Part shown: positions 63,763 through 64,000 of the stretch, in pieces
How the letters are laid out: each line of letters starts with the position of its first letter
How positions within the stretch are numbered: the first letter of the stretch is position 1
Assembly (NCBI RefSeq): GCF_024199945.1
Contig: NZ_JANADP010000001.1
Coordinates: forward strand, 1,736,001 to 1,800,000
Reading direction: 5' to 3'
DNA length: 64,000 nucleotides
From: Bradyrhizobium sp. CCGUVB4N
GTDB lineage: Bacteria > Pseudomonadota > Alphaproteobacteria > Rhizobiales > Xanthobacteraceae
Position numbers and translations under genes: made by a program
Notes under the pieces: generated by a model
Databases searched by the model: none
The model's input: only the letters and a program-made list of their open reading frames with translations
What the model was told of the DNA's origin: nothing

Positions 63763-64000
63763 GACGCACCGGGTGTTTCCGCGCCAAATGCCTCGAAGAT
63801 GCGCTGCGCCTTGGCGAGCGTCTCTTCGTATTCGGCTTGCGGATCCGACATCGCTGTAATTCCACTACCTGCATGAAAGACAGCAAGGTTGTCGTTCATG
63901 GTGACAGTCCGAATCGCAACATTCGTGTCCATGTGCCCATCGAAACCGATGAAGCCTATTGCGCCACAATAAACGTTTCGGGCCACTCGCTCGACTTCGG
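63759..64000 (-). CDS. Chorismate-binding component I (PabB/TrpE type), C-terminal part
   Basis: About 80 codons are visible, entering from the right edge. The conserved end R-N-V-Y-C-G-A-I-G-F-I-G-F-D-G-H-M-D-T-N-V-A-I-R-T, then H-A-G-S-G-I-T-A-M-S-D-P-Q-A-E-Y-E-E-T, is the active-site region of anthranilate/aminodeoxychorismate synthases. G-S-G-I-T-A in place of the common G-G-G-I-T-A is a mild change. The gene's start is outside the window. Confidence 0.88.
   Translation of the reverse strand, partial: EVERVARNVYCGAIGFIGFDGHMDTNVAIRTVTMNDNLAVFHAGSGITAMSDPQAEYEETLAKAQRIFEAFGAETPGAS

Noticed and set aside
1..64000. CRISPR array, tRNA or rRNA gene
   Set aside because: No regularly spaced repeat series and no tRNA- or rRNA-like sequence were found by reading both strands.

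Overview
The window is GC-rich alphaproteobacterial DNA. An Omp2b-type porin, an AhpC/AhpD pair, several amino-acid and hydroxy-acid catabolic genes and a very heavy load of insertion sequences (ISs) fit an accessory or symbiosis-island region of Bradyrhizobium or a close relative. That assignment is an inference from gene style; no marker gene such as nod, nif or rRNA is present, and I saw no tRNA gene and no CRISPR array.

Layout. 1-6.2 kb: truncated MFS exporter, decayed aspartase gene, Lrp/AsnC regulator diverging from an aldehyde dehydrogenase and a class III aminotransferase. 6.4-16.8 kb: quinone-oxidoreductase-like MDR enzyme, 2-hydroxyacid dehydrogenase, ahpC (one-base frameshift) with ahpD, a ThDP enzyme next to an FMN hydroxyacid oxidase, a taurine-dioxygenase-like remnant, a small conserved protein and an HpcH/HpaI aldolase. 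17.7-20.6 kb: truncated IS3 element, TetR remnant, atypical SDR and broken S1/P1 nuclease gene. 20.6-27.7 kb: four ISs end to end, all abutting CTAG tetranucleotides (IS701-type, IS630-type, a second IS701-type carrying an IS110/IS1111 element, then a second kind of IS630).

27.7-44.2 kb is a co-directional (minus strand) catabolic block: D-amino-acid-dehydrogenase-like oxidase, M81 (MlrC) peptidase, glutamate dehydrogenase, complete Opp/Dpp ABC importer, two M20 amidohydrolases and a creatinase/DoeA-like hydrolase. It reads as import and complete breakdown of a peptide or N-acyl/amidated amino acid, ending in glutamate and ammonia. It lies between two inverted 1487-bp copies of the same IS630 element, so it has the form of a composite-transposon-like or invertible segment.

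45.7-58.5 kb: truncated Crp-type regulator, a decayed stretch, a porin with a good terminator, a frameshifted second copy of the SDR, and a LysR gene cut cleanly by an IS66 element whose own tnpC is interrupted by a group II intron. Beyond it lies mmsA, the likely target of that LysR. 58.8-62.2 kb: complete IS21-type element with 38-bp ends and two accessory ORFs. 62.6-64 kb: an NTF2-like protein and, on the minus strand, a glutamine amidotransferase (PabA/TrpG type) overlapping the end of a chorismate-using component I that leaves the window.

The region is a mosaic: intact catabolic modules separated by one-base frameshifts, fragments and nested transposons. The most informative structures are the CTAG pile-up, the IS1111-type element with a candidate guide RNA, the intron-in-IS66-in-lysR nesting, and the IS630-bounded peptide-catabolism block.
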